This document shows, one piece after another, positions 12,819 through 24,136 of a stretch of DNA of 64,000 bases (positions are counted from its first letter, which is position 1; every line of letters begins with the position of its first letter). The stretch comes from Paramecium octaurelia. Its lineage: Eukaryota > Ciliophora > Oligohymenophorea > Peniculida > Parameciidae. Both the position numbers and the translations under genes were made by a program. The notes below the pieces were generated by a model. It searched no databases. It was not told the origin of the DNA and worked only from the letters and a program-made list of their open reading frames with translations. The DNA lies in assembly GCA_905182995.1 (NCBI GenBank), contig CAJJDP010000058.1, positions 274,932 through 338,931 of the forward strand, in the 5' to 3' direction.

Positions 12819-14218
12819 TCAAATGTAATCCTTTTTGTATTATAACAATTAATCTGTCATTCTTAAATGAATCATGTACAATTCATAAAACCTCCCTAAG
12901 CATTCAATTATTGCACTCTTAAATTAATTTCCATCTAATTCATTCTTTTTTTCATAATAAAATTCTGCGAATGTCTTCCCATCAAACTCTTTTATTGTAC
13001 AGGAAAAGGCAAGGAGATCATTCAAAATTTCCTTGGGAGAACCTTGAATTTAGATATTTGATATATACCTTTGAGTTGACAGATTAATTCATCTTTGAAA
13101 GCTTTAACTGAGAAATCTACTAAGATTGTTAACTCATGTTCTTGACTATTCTACTGGTTGAATAAGTTGATCATTTACACAATTGGTTTGCAATCAAAAT
13201 ATTAGTAAAATTCCCAAGGATCTATATGAATCTTTAACTATTGTTTCTATAAGTATTCTGACTTTTTTTCATTGTATTATGCTAGAATCTCATACAATTC
13301 TTGTGCGAGATAATAATACAAAGGACTTTGAATTTACAAACTGAATGGACTTGGCTTGGCTAAAGTTGCTGAAGGAGTATGTGATTACAATGATTCTAAC
13401 TAAAAGTTGAATTACATTTAAAATCATACTTCTTTTTCTAATTCATCATTTAATAAATCTTCTCTAGAATTTTTTTGTAAAACAGCGACAGTAAGATTAC
13501 TATGTCCTGGTCTATAACCACATGAATCTGAAAGTTCTTTTAAAAGATTTGACAAGTACACAGTTTTGGTGGTTGTCTCATAAACATAGGACTGAATTGT
13601 CTCTTATAATTTTTAGTGTGCAACAAAATGATCATAAATTTGATCCATTACTAATAACGTTTTATTAGACTTTGCAACTTATTTGGCATATTGTAATGCG
13701 TATTTTGGTAAAAAATAATTAGATCCTTAATTTTCTGCATGTTTAAACCAAGTGGTTGTCTGGATTGGAGACTTCCCGTAATAGATAATCTAATCGAAAG
13801 AGTTCAACTTTTTCAGAAGCTCTTTATCTTTAATGATAAGCATTTGCCCATACGTAATTGGATGAAAGAGATCGATATACACATTATGTGTTAAAATTTA
13901 ATTCTATGGAAGGACTCTTTTTGGTAATTTTTTGCTATCTGTTGTATTTTCATTTGATTCCTTTATGTCTGCAATCGTACAAATATCATTTTGAGGATAA
14001 GCCTGTAATGAATTGACATGTTGAATAGGTTCTAATACTTCTGATGGTTGTAATAATAATGCTAATTGATTCCTTTCAAAAATGGACATGACTACTCCTA
14101 ACGAATTTCCAAACTTTAATGCCTCGCCTAATTTAACTGGATTCTCATGAGCAAAAAGAATCATATCATCTGATTTCTTTAGAATCAATGAAGACATTCT
14201 ACTTATTACTTTCATCAT
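12819..14218 (-). CDS. Degenerate ATP-synthase F1 alpha-like protein lacking the P-loop
   Basis: ATG 14218, TGA 12821-12819, introns 13400-13429 and 13043-13068; spliced length gives 447 residues exactly. The N-terminus contains GEALKFGNSLGVVMS, like the beta-barrel domain of F1 alpha. PITYGQMLIIKD sits where F1 alpha has its PIGRGQRELI segment, but the following Walker A (GxxxxGKT) is absent. Further on, KTLLVMDQIYDHFVAHQKL lines up with the Walker B region (ALIIYDDLSKQAVAYRQM in F1 alpha), and GHSNLTVAVLQ follows at the expected distance. The C-terminal half is diverged. I infer a non-catalytic paralogue, perhaps a structural mitochondrial protein; the family's nucleotide-binding role looks lost. 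The protein is shorter than F1 alpha (about 500-550). The upstream ATG choice is the first of two tandem Mets. Confidence 0.55.
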
Positions 14219-14399
14219 TAATATTATTTATAAATTATTTACAAACTAATTCTATTTTTAATGATAATAAAATTCCCTAGTATTCAATTTATTATCGATT
14301 GCCAATATCTTTGTGAAGAAGCAGTTTTACAAAAGTGCAACATCAAATTGTTGGTATACTCAATAATGATTTTATTATAAAGAAACAAATTATCAATGT

Positions 14400-15873
14400 T
14401 CATATGGCATCTTTGTTTTTCTTGTCTTTTGATTCATAGAACTAGATATATTGGGTAACCATTTCATTGACTTATGACTAACTACTTTCCTTGAATTCTT
14501 TTCTAATTAATTTTGTATAAACACAAAATAGAAGCACAAAAAAGGTGACCATAACTATTATTATGATTGCTATAGTCAAATAAAGATTGGTTGATGAATC
14601 CGTTTAAAATATATACCCGTCAACATAAGTGCCACAAGACTCTGGTGGAGTTTCAAAACTATAACAAATATCAAGGAAAACATTTGCTCCAGTGACTTTT
14701 CCCAAGTAATCCTAATGATTTATTATGATCCCTGGCAATTCCTGTACACCAGCAGTATTCCATAATTTCAATTAATCATCTAGAATCTTGTTATCCTTGT
14801 AATTAAAGATTTCATTCTAAACTTCAAAAATACGTATGGATTACTGATCCCTTATACACTTTTCGACTTTTTAATTGTCAATACCAACTTCCAATTGCAC
14901 CTTTGGAGAACAACCTTCAAACTCTTAAGCTGAAGTACAATTATCTCTGAATGATTGCTAATTTTTTGAATAATCTTTTACCATATAATCGAACCATAAG
15001 TCTTTGCTTTGATTAAAGATACATAACTATCTAAGTGTCTCTTGGACAATCATTCTTCCAGTTCCAACACCTCTTCCATCAGGATCAGGCGAACAGTATT
15101 TGCCATATGATATACAATTCTTATAATCTATCGGTCTATCTGGAGTGCCAATAATTTGATACAATGGGTACAAGAGGGTGAAGTTAACTAAGAATATGGA
15201 CAAGAACATGTACATTTTTCATTTTTCAATTTTTCATAATAAGGTTGAAATTCTCTTAAAAATTTATATGTTTCTCCAGATGTAATTGAAAAGGCAAATA
15301 GGGCATCCACATTTTCCTATTAGCGAACATCGAATTTGATAAGCAATTGTACTTGATCTGCTTCTGAATTGACTTTTGGAATCCTCAAGTACTTAGTCAA
15401 AATCTCCCCATCTGATTTAGATATAAAAATGCTAGGGATTTATAGCTATGTGATATTATATCAAATACTCCATATCCTGTCCCGTCATCAGACATAGTTA
15501 TGTTCTCTATGATCTCAGCCTTATCATCTTCGATTATCGCCAATTGATATCCTGCTTTCTATGCATGTCTAACTTTAGTAACAAAAGAACAGGCTCCTCT
15601 TTTAATTAGTACGAAGTTGCTTTTCACAGTTTAATTAATCTCGGTGCAAGCTTCGATCGGGTCTGAAATATCAAGAGTCCCACTTAATCTACGACCCCAA
15701 GGAACATTTCTATATTGGTCTATAAATTCACAATTTTACCCAAAGTTTGCTATGCTGAATACAATTTCCGCATTGTTTTAGGCTAATTACTATTTCAATT
15801 CTTCTGGACCAATAACCTTCAGTTTTCCTACTGCTAGTTCAACTGAAATGAAGAATAATGCTAATATTAACAT
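14400..15873 (-). CDS. Vacuolar sorting receptor (VSR/BP-80-like) homologue
   Basis: ATG 15873, TGA 14402-14400, introns 15446-15468 and 15188-15213; 474 residues exactly. Order: signal peptide (LILALFFISVELAVG), protease-associated domain with LIKRGACSFVTKVRHAQKAG and DDGTGYG, then the VSR central domain (YGKYCSPDPDGRG, RQLCIF) and the segment CSPKVQLEV...VEKCI...ELPGIIINHQDYLGK that is diagnostic for the family, a single transmembrane helix near residue 420, and a short Gln/Tyr-containing cytosolic tail (YIQFYES). VSRs are type I receptors that carry soluble cargo from the Golgi to lysosome-like or storage compartments. EGF repeats of the plant proteins are not seen. In this cell a role in lysosome or secretory-granule sorting is an inference. 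Confidence 0.88.
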
Positions 15874-16025
15874 TTTCAATTAATAAATTAGAATGATCTT
15901 TTCATAAAATTTCCCAGCAATTACAACAATAGAGTTGGTAATCAAATTCCAAATGATTAAATTAAACTTTCATATATAGAGAGAACTCAGAATTTTTATA
16001 ATATTAAATTGATATTCTGCTTAAT

Positions 16026-16698
16026 ATGAGATTAATTGTTTGCGTTTTACTCCTATTTACAACTGTAATTGCTATTCCCAAGAAACAAATATTACTTGGA
16101 ACAAAATAGGATGAACCAGTCATTGCTGAACAAACTAAATCAAGTGATGTAGAATAAGTACTTTAATAATAAACTGATGATCAACAAGATGGATAGATGA
16201 ATGAATTTAAATAAAAAAATACTGATTAGACTGCTAATATGAGTACTTTACTAGAGCGGCTCTCTTAGTTTCAAAATTATTTTGAGATTTTGTTATCCAA
16301 ATAACAGCAAATTGGAGTTTTCTTAGTGTGTTTAATTTGTTTTGCCTTTTATTTGATGATAAAATTAGAAGATCAAAATATTAGGAAGAAAGAGTAGAAT
16401 CCAAAGAGAATGATAAAAAGGCAGTTTTAAGAACACAATATCGTTATATTGACAGATTCATTATTCGAAAAAGAATAAACAAATTAACCATTGATTTCTA
16501 CCATTTTTGGATCAATTAATTAAGAAGAACATGTGTTTTTATATGTTTTAGCTTTTTAGAAATAAATCAGCTGATGATCTCAAAAATAAGGAGCAAATTC
16601 CCATTATGAGGAGATCCAATTCTTAGCCTTTTCTGAAACAATAACATCCAGATTACTCGGCTGAAGAAATACACAATTTATTGAAGGATATTAATTGA
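16026..16698 (+). CDS. Small type I membrane protein, unknown
   Basis: ATG 16026, TGA 16696-16698, one 19-nt intron 16533-16551 at the lower size limit seen here; 217 residues exactly. A cleavable-looking signal peptide (MRLIVCVLLLFTTVIA) is followed by an acidic Gln-rich lumenal stretch, one transmembrane helix (IGVFLVCLICFAFYLMI, about residues 98-115), and a basic, then mixed cytosolic tail with MRRSNSQPFLKQ. I do not recognise the family. It starts 152 bases from the start of the sorting receptor gene on the other strand. Confidence 0.75.
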
Positions 16699-16825
16699 TG
16701 AACTTAACAATATTTATTCACAATAATTATAGAAACAGCACCTTATTATTGAGTATTGGCTTGGCATTAACTAATTATTCTAAAGTAATTTAAAAAATGA
16801 TTAAATTTTATTTAAAAAAAATTAA

Positions 16826-17175
16826 ATGGTGAACGTACCTAAAAACAGGAAAACATATTGCAGAAAATGTGGAAGCCATTAAAGTTGCAAAGTGTCTCAA
16901 TACAAAAAGAGCAAGGAAAGTCCATTTGCTTAAGGCAGAAGAAGGTACGACATGAAACAGGCTGGGTATGGTGGATAAACAAAGCCAATTTTCAGAAAGA
17001 AGGCAAAGACAACTAAAAAAGTGGCTTTAAAGTATAGATATTTTTGGAGAATAGGCTTGAATGCGTCAAGTGTAAATTAAAGTGGTTGAAAGTTATTAAG
17101 AGATGCAAGACTATAGTCTTTGTTGATGCTAATTAGCTCAAAAAGTAATAAGAAGCCAAGAAGAATGCTAAATGA
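16826..17175 (+). CDS. RPL36A: 60S ribosomal protein eL42 (L36a/L44)
   Basis: ATG 16826, TGA 17173-17175, intron 17032-17054; 108 residues exactly, the usual length. The sequence is unmistakable: MVNVPKNRKTYCRKCG, then [20 protein letters not shown], then LECVKCKLKWLKVIKRC across the intron. The two CxxC pairs form the zinc site. The protein lies at the E-site of the large ribosomal subunit. The residue after GGQTK is proline, the form known from cycloheximide-sensitive eukaryotes. Confidence 0.97.
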
Positions 17176-17480
17176 GATAATTACAGTATTATAATAAAAT
17201 ACATATGTACATTTAGAATAGATTAAATTGCATTAGGTTTTATTTTCAATTTTCTTAAATCAATCCATAAATTATTATTATCTAAAGTATTGTCATATTC
17301 TGCATGATTTTCATACTGGTTCTATCTCTCTTTGATATTGAAGTCAATAGAATATTTGAAGATTATCCAGAGAAGGAATTCTGAAGTAATGATTACTTAT
17401 ATTAATATATGTAGAACTATGAATAGATACTTAAAAAAATAAATAATTTTATTGTTATGCCTATATTTTTGATTATTCAA
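17176..17480. other. Convergent spacer
   Basis: AT-rich; no gene or structure seen between the stops of the eL42 gene and the cold-shock-like gene. Confidence 0.5.
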
Positions 17481-18113
17481 TCAGGCAATCCCCTTAAAGT
17501 TATTCACTTATTAGTTCGCTAGTAATTTCAATTCAACAGCTTTTCTCGACTTTTTATATTTCCCAACATACACCATACAATTAAATTAGAATCTACTTGT
17601 TATGATTATCATACCTTAACATCGATCCTTGCTTTGAAGTCTTCAAAACTTCTTTAGTTACACCCGCCTTTTATAAATCATCTAAGTGAACAAATATATC
17701 TGATTTATCTTCATCCATAACAATGAATCCATAATTCTTTTACTCATCGAAAAATTTAAGTCTTCCAGTATAAATTGGATTAGATAATTGTTTCTTTTAA
17801 TCTGTCATCTGTAATTTGTTATTCAATGGAGGACAACTAGCAGTTGATACTAATTCCAAAGGAGGAAAGAACTCTAAATCATCAATATTTGGGATTCCTT
17901 CGTCATATCTAAATGCAGATTGTTATTATAATGAAGATGGTTCAGTTTTTTTCTTTTCTTCCTAAATTGATGAAAATTGTTTAAATGAATTTATCTAATC
18001 TAATGATGGAAATTGATAATCATCCTAAACAAAAGCCTGCTATTTTGTTTATGAAAAAAATACTAAAGTAAATCAAAAGAATTACATGCTCTATCTTGTG
18101 GGAGAGTCTACAT
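17481..18113 (-). CDS. Cold-shock-domain-like (OB-fold) nucleic-acid-binding protein
   Basis: Start ATG 18113, TGA 17483-17481, introns 18063-18085 and 17593-17614; 195 residues exactly. The N-terminal 95 residues are Gln/Ser-rich and probably disordered. The second half reads YTGRLKFFDEQKNYGFIVMD, DIFVHLDDL, then CMVYVGKYKKSRKAVELKLL, which matches the cold-shock pattern (GxLKFF...YGFI, DIFVHxxDL). Such proteins bind single-stranded RNA or DNA and often act in mRNA control. The ATG lies only 8 bases beyond the stop of the next gene, so the true start may be further in. Confidence 0.8.
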
Positions 18114-18121
18114 TTAAGTGA

Positions 18122-18854
18122 TCATCTATTATTCTTTTTATTCCCACTAAAAATCAAAAATTTAGTGTTCTGATAATGACTTCTTGTGTCTTCTTACCAA
18201 TTTCTACTAATCTTTTTCTGGAGTATTGTTTATTTAAGGTAGTACAATATTCTATGGGTTATACTAATATTTACATCTTAGAATATCTAATCAAATGCGT
18301 ATGATTTCACATATTCTTAATTGTCTATTTAGGGTATCATCTCTTCCATGGCTATTAATTTATTCATTTGATCTGTTGTAACTAAGGCTAAATATCCTGT
18401 TAAATTGGGACTATAACAAAATATCGTTAAAGTTTTGGTGTATTAAGGAGGTATATAGACATTGCAAAATAGTTGGTTCTTTTGATTTGTGAAGAATTCC
18501 TTAATCTTAGTTTTCATGATGGTTGCATACAGGGAAATATATTACTAAAAATTAATTTGTGATGAAAAATACTTTTTCATTAAGCGATTCGCTTTCTATT
18601 ATAGCTAGTGTTAATTCATATCTCTAAATTAATTTTGGGAATTCTTAATCTGATTTGTAATTTTATTTGGCCGTTTTAAACAAATGTTCCTTAATCGAGT
18701 TATCAGGAGTGTAGAAATTGGCAATCGATAGTACATCCAATAAATGCATACCTGACAATCTAGAAATGAGTAATTGATTGATACCAATTTCGCCTTTGTA
18801 TATTAGTGAATGCAAATCATTATCATTCAACACCTATCTTTACTATTATATCAT
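18122..18854 (-). CDS. Unrecognised protein, 234 residues
   Basis: ATG 18854, TGA 18124-18122, intron 18545-18572; 234 residues exactly. The frame holds mixed hydrophobic and polar helices (QLLISRLSGMHLLDVLSI near the N-terminus, LTIFCYSPNLTGYLALVTT in the middle) with no signal peptide and no clear membrane segment. I do not recognise it. The stop is 8 bases before the annotated start of the cold-shock-like gene on the same strand, an unusually tight tandem arrangement; a fused gene through an unseen intron cannot be ruled out, but no GT...AG pair of normal size joins the frames. Confidence 0.65.
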
Positions 18855-19016
18855 AATTAAAATATATGTAAATATATGTAAAATGGTATTGTTTATATTT
18901 AGATGTACTTAATACTCATTATTCTAAAATTAGAGTTTGACCTAGTTGCAATTGAATAACTAGATCATCAGATAATAACATTAATAATAGAAATAAATTA
19001 AACTAGACTGATTGCA

Positions 19017-19726
19017 TCATTATTTTTTGGTTTGTATTCTATCAAAAATCGATTCTTTTGCATCCATTCTCAGTCTCCCATCCTCTTTGAATCCTCTGCC
19101 TGATTAAAATTAACCCAATACGATGACTTTGTTGGATTGCTGATAATTTGGTACAGCACTCATTTAATGACCATTTTCTTTGTAGTTGTTTATAAGTTCT
19201 AATAAAATATATTTAATTATAAACCAATTGCTTAATCAGCTGATTATTAATTTGAAAATGTAATCGTGCCTTATTTGTTATTAATCTAAGATAACTACCA
19301 TCTCTTACTTATATTCCTAATATGCTCGAATCGTCATTTATTAACTATTTTAATTCACTAGACGTCGATCCCTCCTTTATATTCCTAATAAATATTGGAA
19401 ATGATCCAGTAGGCTTCTATTAAATTTGTTTTTTTGATTCTAAGATAGGATGAAGATTTGTATTTACCTCCTTTTGTGATATTCAAAATCCCATGCTTTT
19501 TTGGCTATTATTGATGAATTTACATATTTCCTTAGTGGGAATGATTCTTAATCTTGATTATTTGCTTCCTTATATCCTTCTTCATTATTTTGGATGCGTA
19601 CATATTTCCATTCTCCTCATCAGATTCCTATTTTGATTTCGAGGCTGACTGTTAAGAAGGCTTATATTCTTATTGATGATCTCTTATGATGTTGATACTT
19701 TTAGAAAATATTTGATTTTTTTTCAT
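19017..19726 (-). CDS. RRM-domain RNA-binding protein
   Basis: ATG 19726, TGA 19019-19017, introns 19440-19467, 19286-19308 and 19199-19224; 210 residues exactly. A basic, Gln/Ser-rich N-terminus precedes an RRM: FPIFIRNI (beta 1, RNP2-like), SSELKQLIN (helix 1), QGTITFSNQQSADQAIEL (RNP1 and helix 2), the last part only reading through after splicing. The C-terminal tail contains RGFKEDGRLRMDAKESIF. The layout (basic arm, one RRM, short basic tail) recalls ALY/Yra1-type mRNA export adaptors, but the aromatic RNP residues are reduced, so I leave the subfamily open. Confidence 0.8.
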
Positions 19727-19810
19727 TTTATTGATATTTATATTAAAAGAATCCCTCCATTTGCATATTTAATACTAATTAATTATAATAGCTATTATTC
19801 ACAAAATCGG

Positions 19811-21392
19811 TCACTAAGAGAATGAGGCTGATAACCCTTTGATAGCCTCGACAATTGAAACACAATTTTGAACTGTTTTCAAATTAAATATCTTATTGTT
19901 TTAACTACGAACATCATCAAATTGATTTAAATACTGGAGATAATGTTATAAATGTAGTAATTCCTATTGAAGAATAAAGCTTATTTATACTTTGTCATTC
20001 TTATCATCTAGGTAGGGAATGATTGGTATTCCATTTTCAACTTAAAAAGCAAATGAGTATGCTGAGTTGTCCACCAACACAATATCTTTCATGTTTCTGT
20101 TCAGGATTCTTAAGTCTTTGATATGGCAACTATTTGATATTTGAATACAATCATCACGAAACAATCTATAGGATACAAGATTATGTTGTGGATCTAAATA
20201 GTCAATAATCTTGTTCGCATAATCTGGATTTGAAGCTGTAAAAACTATAATTTCGTAATCCTTTGCCATATTCCTTAAGAATTATTATGCATAAGGCCTT
20301 ATGCTTATACCAACCTAAATTACAAATTATCCATACTTAATAGATTTGCTCATTAAATATTACTGGAATGAAAAAATCACTCTTCAAACAACTAAACTCA
20401 TTACAATGAACTAGAGTTTCATCTAAATCGATAATCAAAGTCTTCTTAATTTCTTGATTTAATTAAACTTTAATACTTTTTTAAGCTTAAATTTAGCCGG
20501 ACAAAGTATATTCTGTCGGGCATACAATTAATTTTGATTTTTACAGATTGTCAAATAATTGAGAGAAATGGTTTAAGTACATTTATGCCATAAAAGGATC
20601 TTTCATTGTTCCCTTCAAATATCCAATTAAGTTGTACATATAATATTAATTTTATAATTAGAGTGCTAGAAAGTTAATATAATTAATAATTACTAGCTTC
20701 ATTCAAAATAGCCTCTTGGTGAATGATGGCTCCGATTGATGGAACCTAAACTAATTCTTGTTGGTCATTTTAAATAGATTAGTGTTGCGCTACTAAATTG
20801 TCTGTTCTTCTCTAAGTTTTGCATTTTTCAGTAATCTATTTTTTACTGACCTGAGTTTTAGCACCTCTAATATTACTGCTCTTTCGCTTCTTGATTTTTT
20901 TACTTGTTTGAATTGACCATTTTTGTTTTTCTAATGATATACTGAAAATTATTATATTCATATACAAAGATGAGTTTTGAGAAGTGCAAGTCAAATTATC
21001 ATCCATGAAAGGATATATTTGAGAGAACGACGACGATTTATGCAATTTCGTATTGCTTTTTACCTAATTAGATTTTGATAATAGATCATCAATATTCGAC
21101 AAAGATTGTTCTTAGAACTTCTTATTATTTTCTAATTAAGCATCAATTTTTTCTTATTAACTTACTATAGAATATATTAACAATTTCATACATGTGATTT
21201 GGAAGTCATTTTGAGATGCTTAAAATGAAGGGATTTGTGTTTGTTGTTCACTGAGGTAGATGCTTGTGATAACATGATTTTCCTATGATTAATGATGATT
21301 GGTACTTGATTTTATTGAATCAGCTTTTCTTTATGAACAATATCAGTTTATAATTTACACAACAGTATTTCATCTTTTTCATTTGTTTTCAT
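19811..21392 (-). CDS. FCP1/SCP-like (NIF) protein phosphatase
   Basis: ATG 21392, TGA 19813-19811. Introns: 21324-21358 (35 nt), 21165-21191, 20942-20965, 20666-20693, 20315-20336, 19964-19990. The N-terminal half is Ser/Gln/Asn-rich with a Lys-rich patch. The catalytic domain in the C-terminal half shows LIIDLDETLVHC (the DxDx[TV] acid motif; first Asp is the nucleophile), SIRPYAQQFL, EIIVFTASNPDYANKIID and VLVDNSAYSFAFQVENGIPI, all in the order of the small CTD phosphatase / Dullard family. These enzymes remove phosphate from Ser/Thr, for example on the RNA polymerase II tail. The substrate here is unknown. A shorter start at 20639 would give the domain alone, but splicing joins it cleanly to the upstream exons. 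Confidence 0.88.
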
Positions 21393-21619
21393 ATTGTATT
21401 ATTAAATAATTTACACAAAAGAGATTAGTTCATGTAATTGAAAAGAAGAATGTAAAATGGGGGTAAAAAGATTTCATTAAAAATTATTTATTACTAATAT
21501 TTTTTTAGTTAATTTCTTTTTCAAAATATAATATTGAATAATAATAAATCATGCATTTGTAAATTTACATTTATATAAGTTGATAGAACAATAAAAAATG
21601 ATAATAAACTTTGTGAATT

Positions 21620-22953
21620 TCAATTTCCATCTTCCCTAGTCTGTTAGCCTCCTTTCTTCAGCCAACGTATTCTCTTCCCTTCTTACCATTCTCCTTCCTT
21701 TTCAACTTTTGAAGAACCAATATAAATTCCAATACCATGTTGCTTCCCATTAGCCCATTATCCTTTATACATCTAAACTTAATTAAAATTCTATTACTCT
21801 TCCATCCGGCCATTTAAACTCTCCATAACCATGCTTCTTGTCATCCTTGTACTCCCCTTCATATTTTCTACCATCCAACCAAGTAAAAACCTACATCACA
21901 ATCTAAATGCTTACTCCTTTTCCATCCATTTTATTATTCTTCCACTCTCCAACGTATTTTCTGCCATCTTCCCATTGATATTCCCCTTAACCTTGTATGT
22001 TATTCTAATCGAATTCTCCAATATATATAGATCCATCAGCCCATTTGAATGTTCCTTTCCCGTGTTTCTTCCCATTTTTATACTACCCTTCATAACAAGC
22101 CCCATCTGGCCATATTTCTTTACCATTCCCATTTTATTTATCATCCTCCCAATAGCCCACATATTACGCTCCATCCATATGCACATATTTTCCCTACAAT
22201 ATTGATATACATAGTTACATATCCGTGAGCTTTGTCATTTCTCCATTCTCCCTCGTACTTGTCTCCATCAGCATGAATCAACCTTCCCTTCCCACAAGCA
22301 ACATTCTAGTACCAATACCCTTCATATATTGAGCCGTCCTACCAAATTTATGTTCCCCTTCCATGTCGGAGTCTAACATAAATTGAGAACTTACCCACTC
22401 TTCCATTATCCTTTATAAACACTTCCTCCGTCCAACTCATATGGTTCCAAAAATGGTAATTCTTTAAATTCATCCTTGTCCTAATCATAAACAAAGGCTT
22501 CGATTTGACTTAAAACCTAACCTAAATACTTTTAAATACTTATTTAGTTTTAGCAGTCAAATAATCGGGCATTCTATCTAGTTTTTTATATTTTTCACTT
22601 GGAGCGTGAGCCCTACTAGATTCGACTCTATTTTAATAGCTTTCCTCCTTAGGTTCTTAAGCACCTTTTTTATTCTAAGGATTCGCTTATTAATTCTATT
22701 TCTTCGGCTAACTTGAATCATTTTACGGTTCCCTCTTACCACTTTTATCTTATTCCTATATTGTTTTCACTTTCTTTCTAGCAATATGACCTCTACAATG
22801 AGCTTACTTTTCAGATATAGAAATACCTTATATTATTGTAGCCTTTTTATTAAGAATATCTGAATTTGCCGACTTCTCCGACATTATTTAACCTAAATCT
22901 ACCTGCACATTTTTTTCCAAAACTGATCCTCCACCATTACAACAATTTCCCAT
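21620..22953 (-). CDS. MORN-repeat protein with N-terminal lipidation motif and IQ-like site
   Basis: ATG 22953, TGA 21622-21620, five introns of 22-25 nt; 404 residues exactly. The N-terminus MGNCCNGGG fits N-myristoylation at Gly2 with adjacent palmitoylated Cys. Around residues 60-80 [13 protein letters not shown] resembles an IQ (calmodulin-binding) motif. From about residue 180 to 390 there are about eight MORN repeats of the form Y.GEWK...HGYG ([36 protein letters not shown]). MORN arrays act as membrane or cytoskeletal scaffolds in protists. No enzymatic domain follows. Standard-code frames across this region on both strands are shadows of this gene. Confidence 0.9.
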
Positions 22954-23492
22954 TTTCTTTGCTGTTATCTTAAAATATTTGATTTAATAATAATAATGAT
23001 TACGCATCAAATATATAAATTATGACAACCAACCCATGATATCATTTATCAGATAACACATTTAATACATAAAATAATTAAACCGAAGGAATACAGTTTC
23101 CACCCATACCAAAAATTTCATTATAACTCTTATAATAATAATTTCTAAATAACTGAATAAACTAAGACTTCACATTGTAAATTATTAATATAGAAATTAA
23201 AACAAACTTATAGAACCTTTTTATAGAAGTTTACTTTTCAATATTCTTTTGCGGTAATTTACATATCAAAAATGTTAAATTAGCCTTAGTATAAAAATAT
23301 AATTTTGATCTGATAAGAATTAATTCCTATTATAGATGCTGTTTTCAATATATATTATATTATTTTAAATCAATGAATAATAATAATAATGCTCTATAAG
23401 ATTCACACAAATGTGTATCATTCTTAATTAATAGATTGTTGCAGTCGATACAACTTTGATACAAGATTGTAAACTATTCTATCTAATAGTGA
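22954..23492. other. Intergenic spacer
   Basis: AT-rich, many TGA in all frames on both strands; no gene, RNA or repeat recognised. Confidence 0.5.
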
Positions 23493-23873
23493 TCATTCAA
23501 TAATAATTAAAACGCTTCCTCTTGCTGTTGGAGAGGATTATATAAATTTGTGGGGCATATGGTAAATTAAATCCACTGAAAAACAATTATCTTCCTACGT
23601 AATATATATTCTTATATTCTTGAAGATTTTATCTAAGCCTTTATAATTTGATTCTTCTATTCCTTTAAAAAGAATATTAATTTTTAACGAAGGATTTAAT
23701 TTTTTTCTCGTAAAACATAGAGCTTCATTAATGCATAAAAAAGATTTTCACATATCAATATTAAGGTTCCTCACTTTCCTTTGATAGTTGTCACACTAGA
23801 GTGACTTCTTTTTGAATAACGCTTTGATAGCAAAAAATATATATAAATACTAATAATTGATGAAGATATTCAT
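23493..23873 (-). pseudogene. Probable decayed gene with an in-frame TGA
   Basis: From an ATG at 23873 the minus strand reads a protein-like sequence (ALFKKKSLQCDNYQRKVRNL), then meets a TGA at about 23745, and continues in the same frame as KSFLCINEALCFTRKKLN and GIEESNYKGLDKIFKNIR. An intron of about 23 nt then joins to DLIYHMPHKFIQSSPTARG and a TGA at 23493. No GT...AG intron can remove the internal TGA. Either this is a pseudogene, a short ORF pair, or a base error is present. The family is not recognised. Confidence 0.4.
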
Positions 23874-24136
23874 AAATTTGAGGAATAATTCTTTAAAAAC
23901 AATACACTTTGATAATTAAACAAGACTGATGGCTACTTTCTAGTCGATTAATTTAAAAACCAAAATTGATATGTCAGTTATTTAATTATAAACTAATAAT
24001 CAGATTCAAAAGAGGTATCTTTTAAGAACTTCTTCAAATAAAATATCATTTGTTTATAGAATTCTATGTTAATATAATAACAATAACAAATAAGTTATTT
24101 TAATGTTATAATCTCATTCTACTTACTTTGAATATT

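Noticed and set aside
21831-22205. Hydrophobic plus-strand frame of 124 codons
   Set aside because: It is the antisense shadow of the MORN repeats, whose Gly/Lys/Trp codons read as Pro/Phe/Leu on the other strand.
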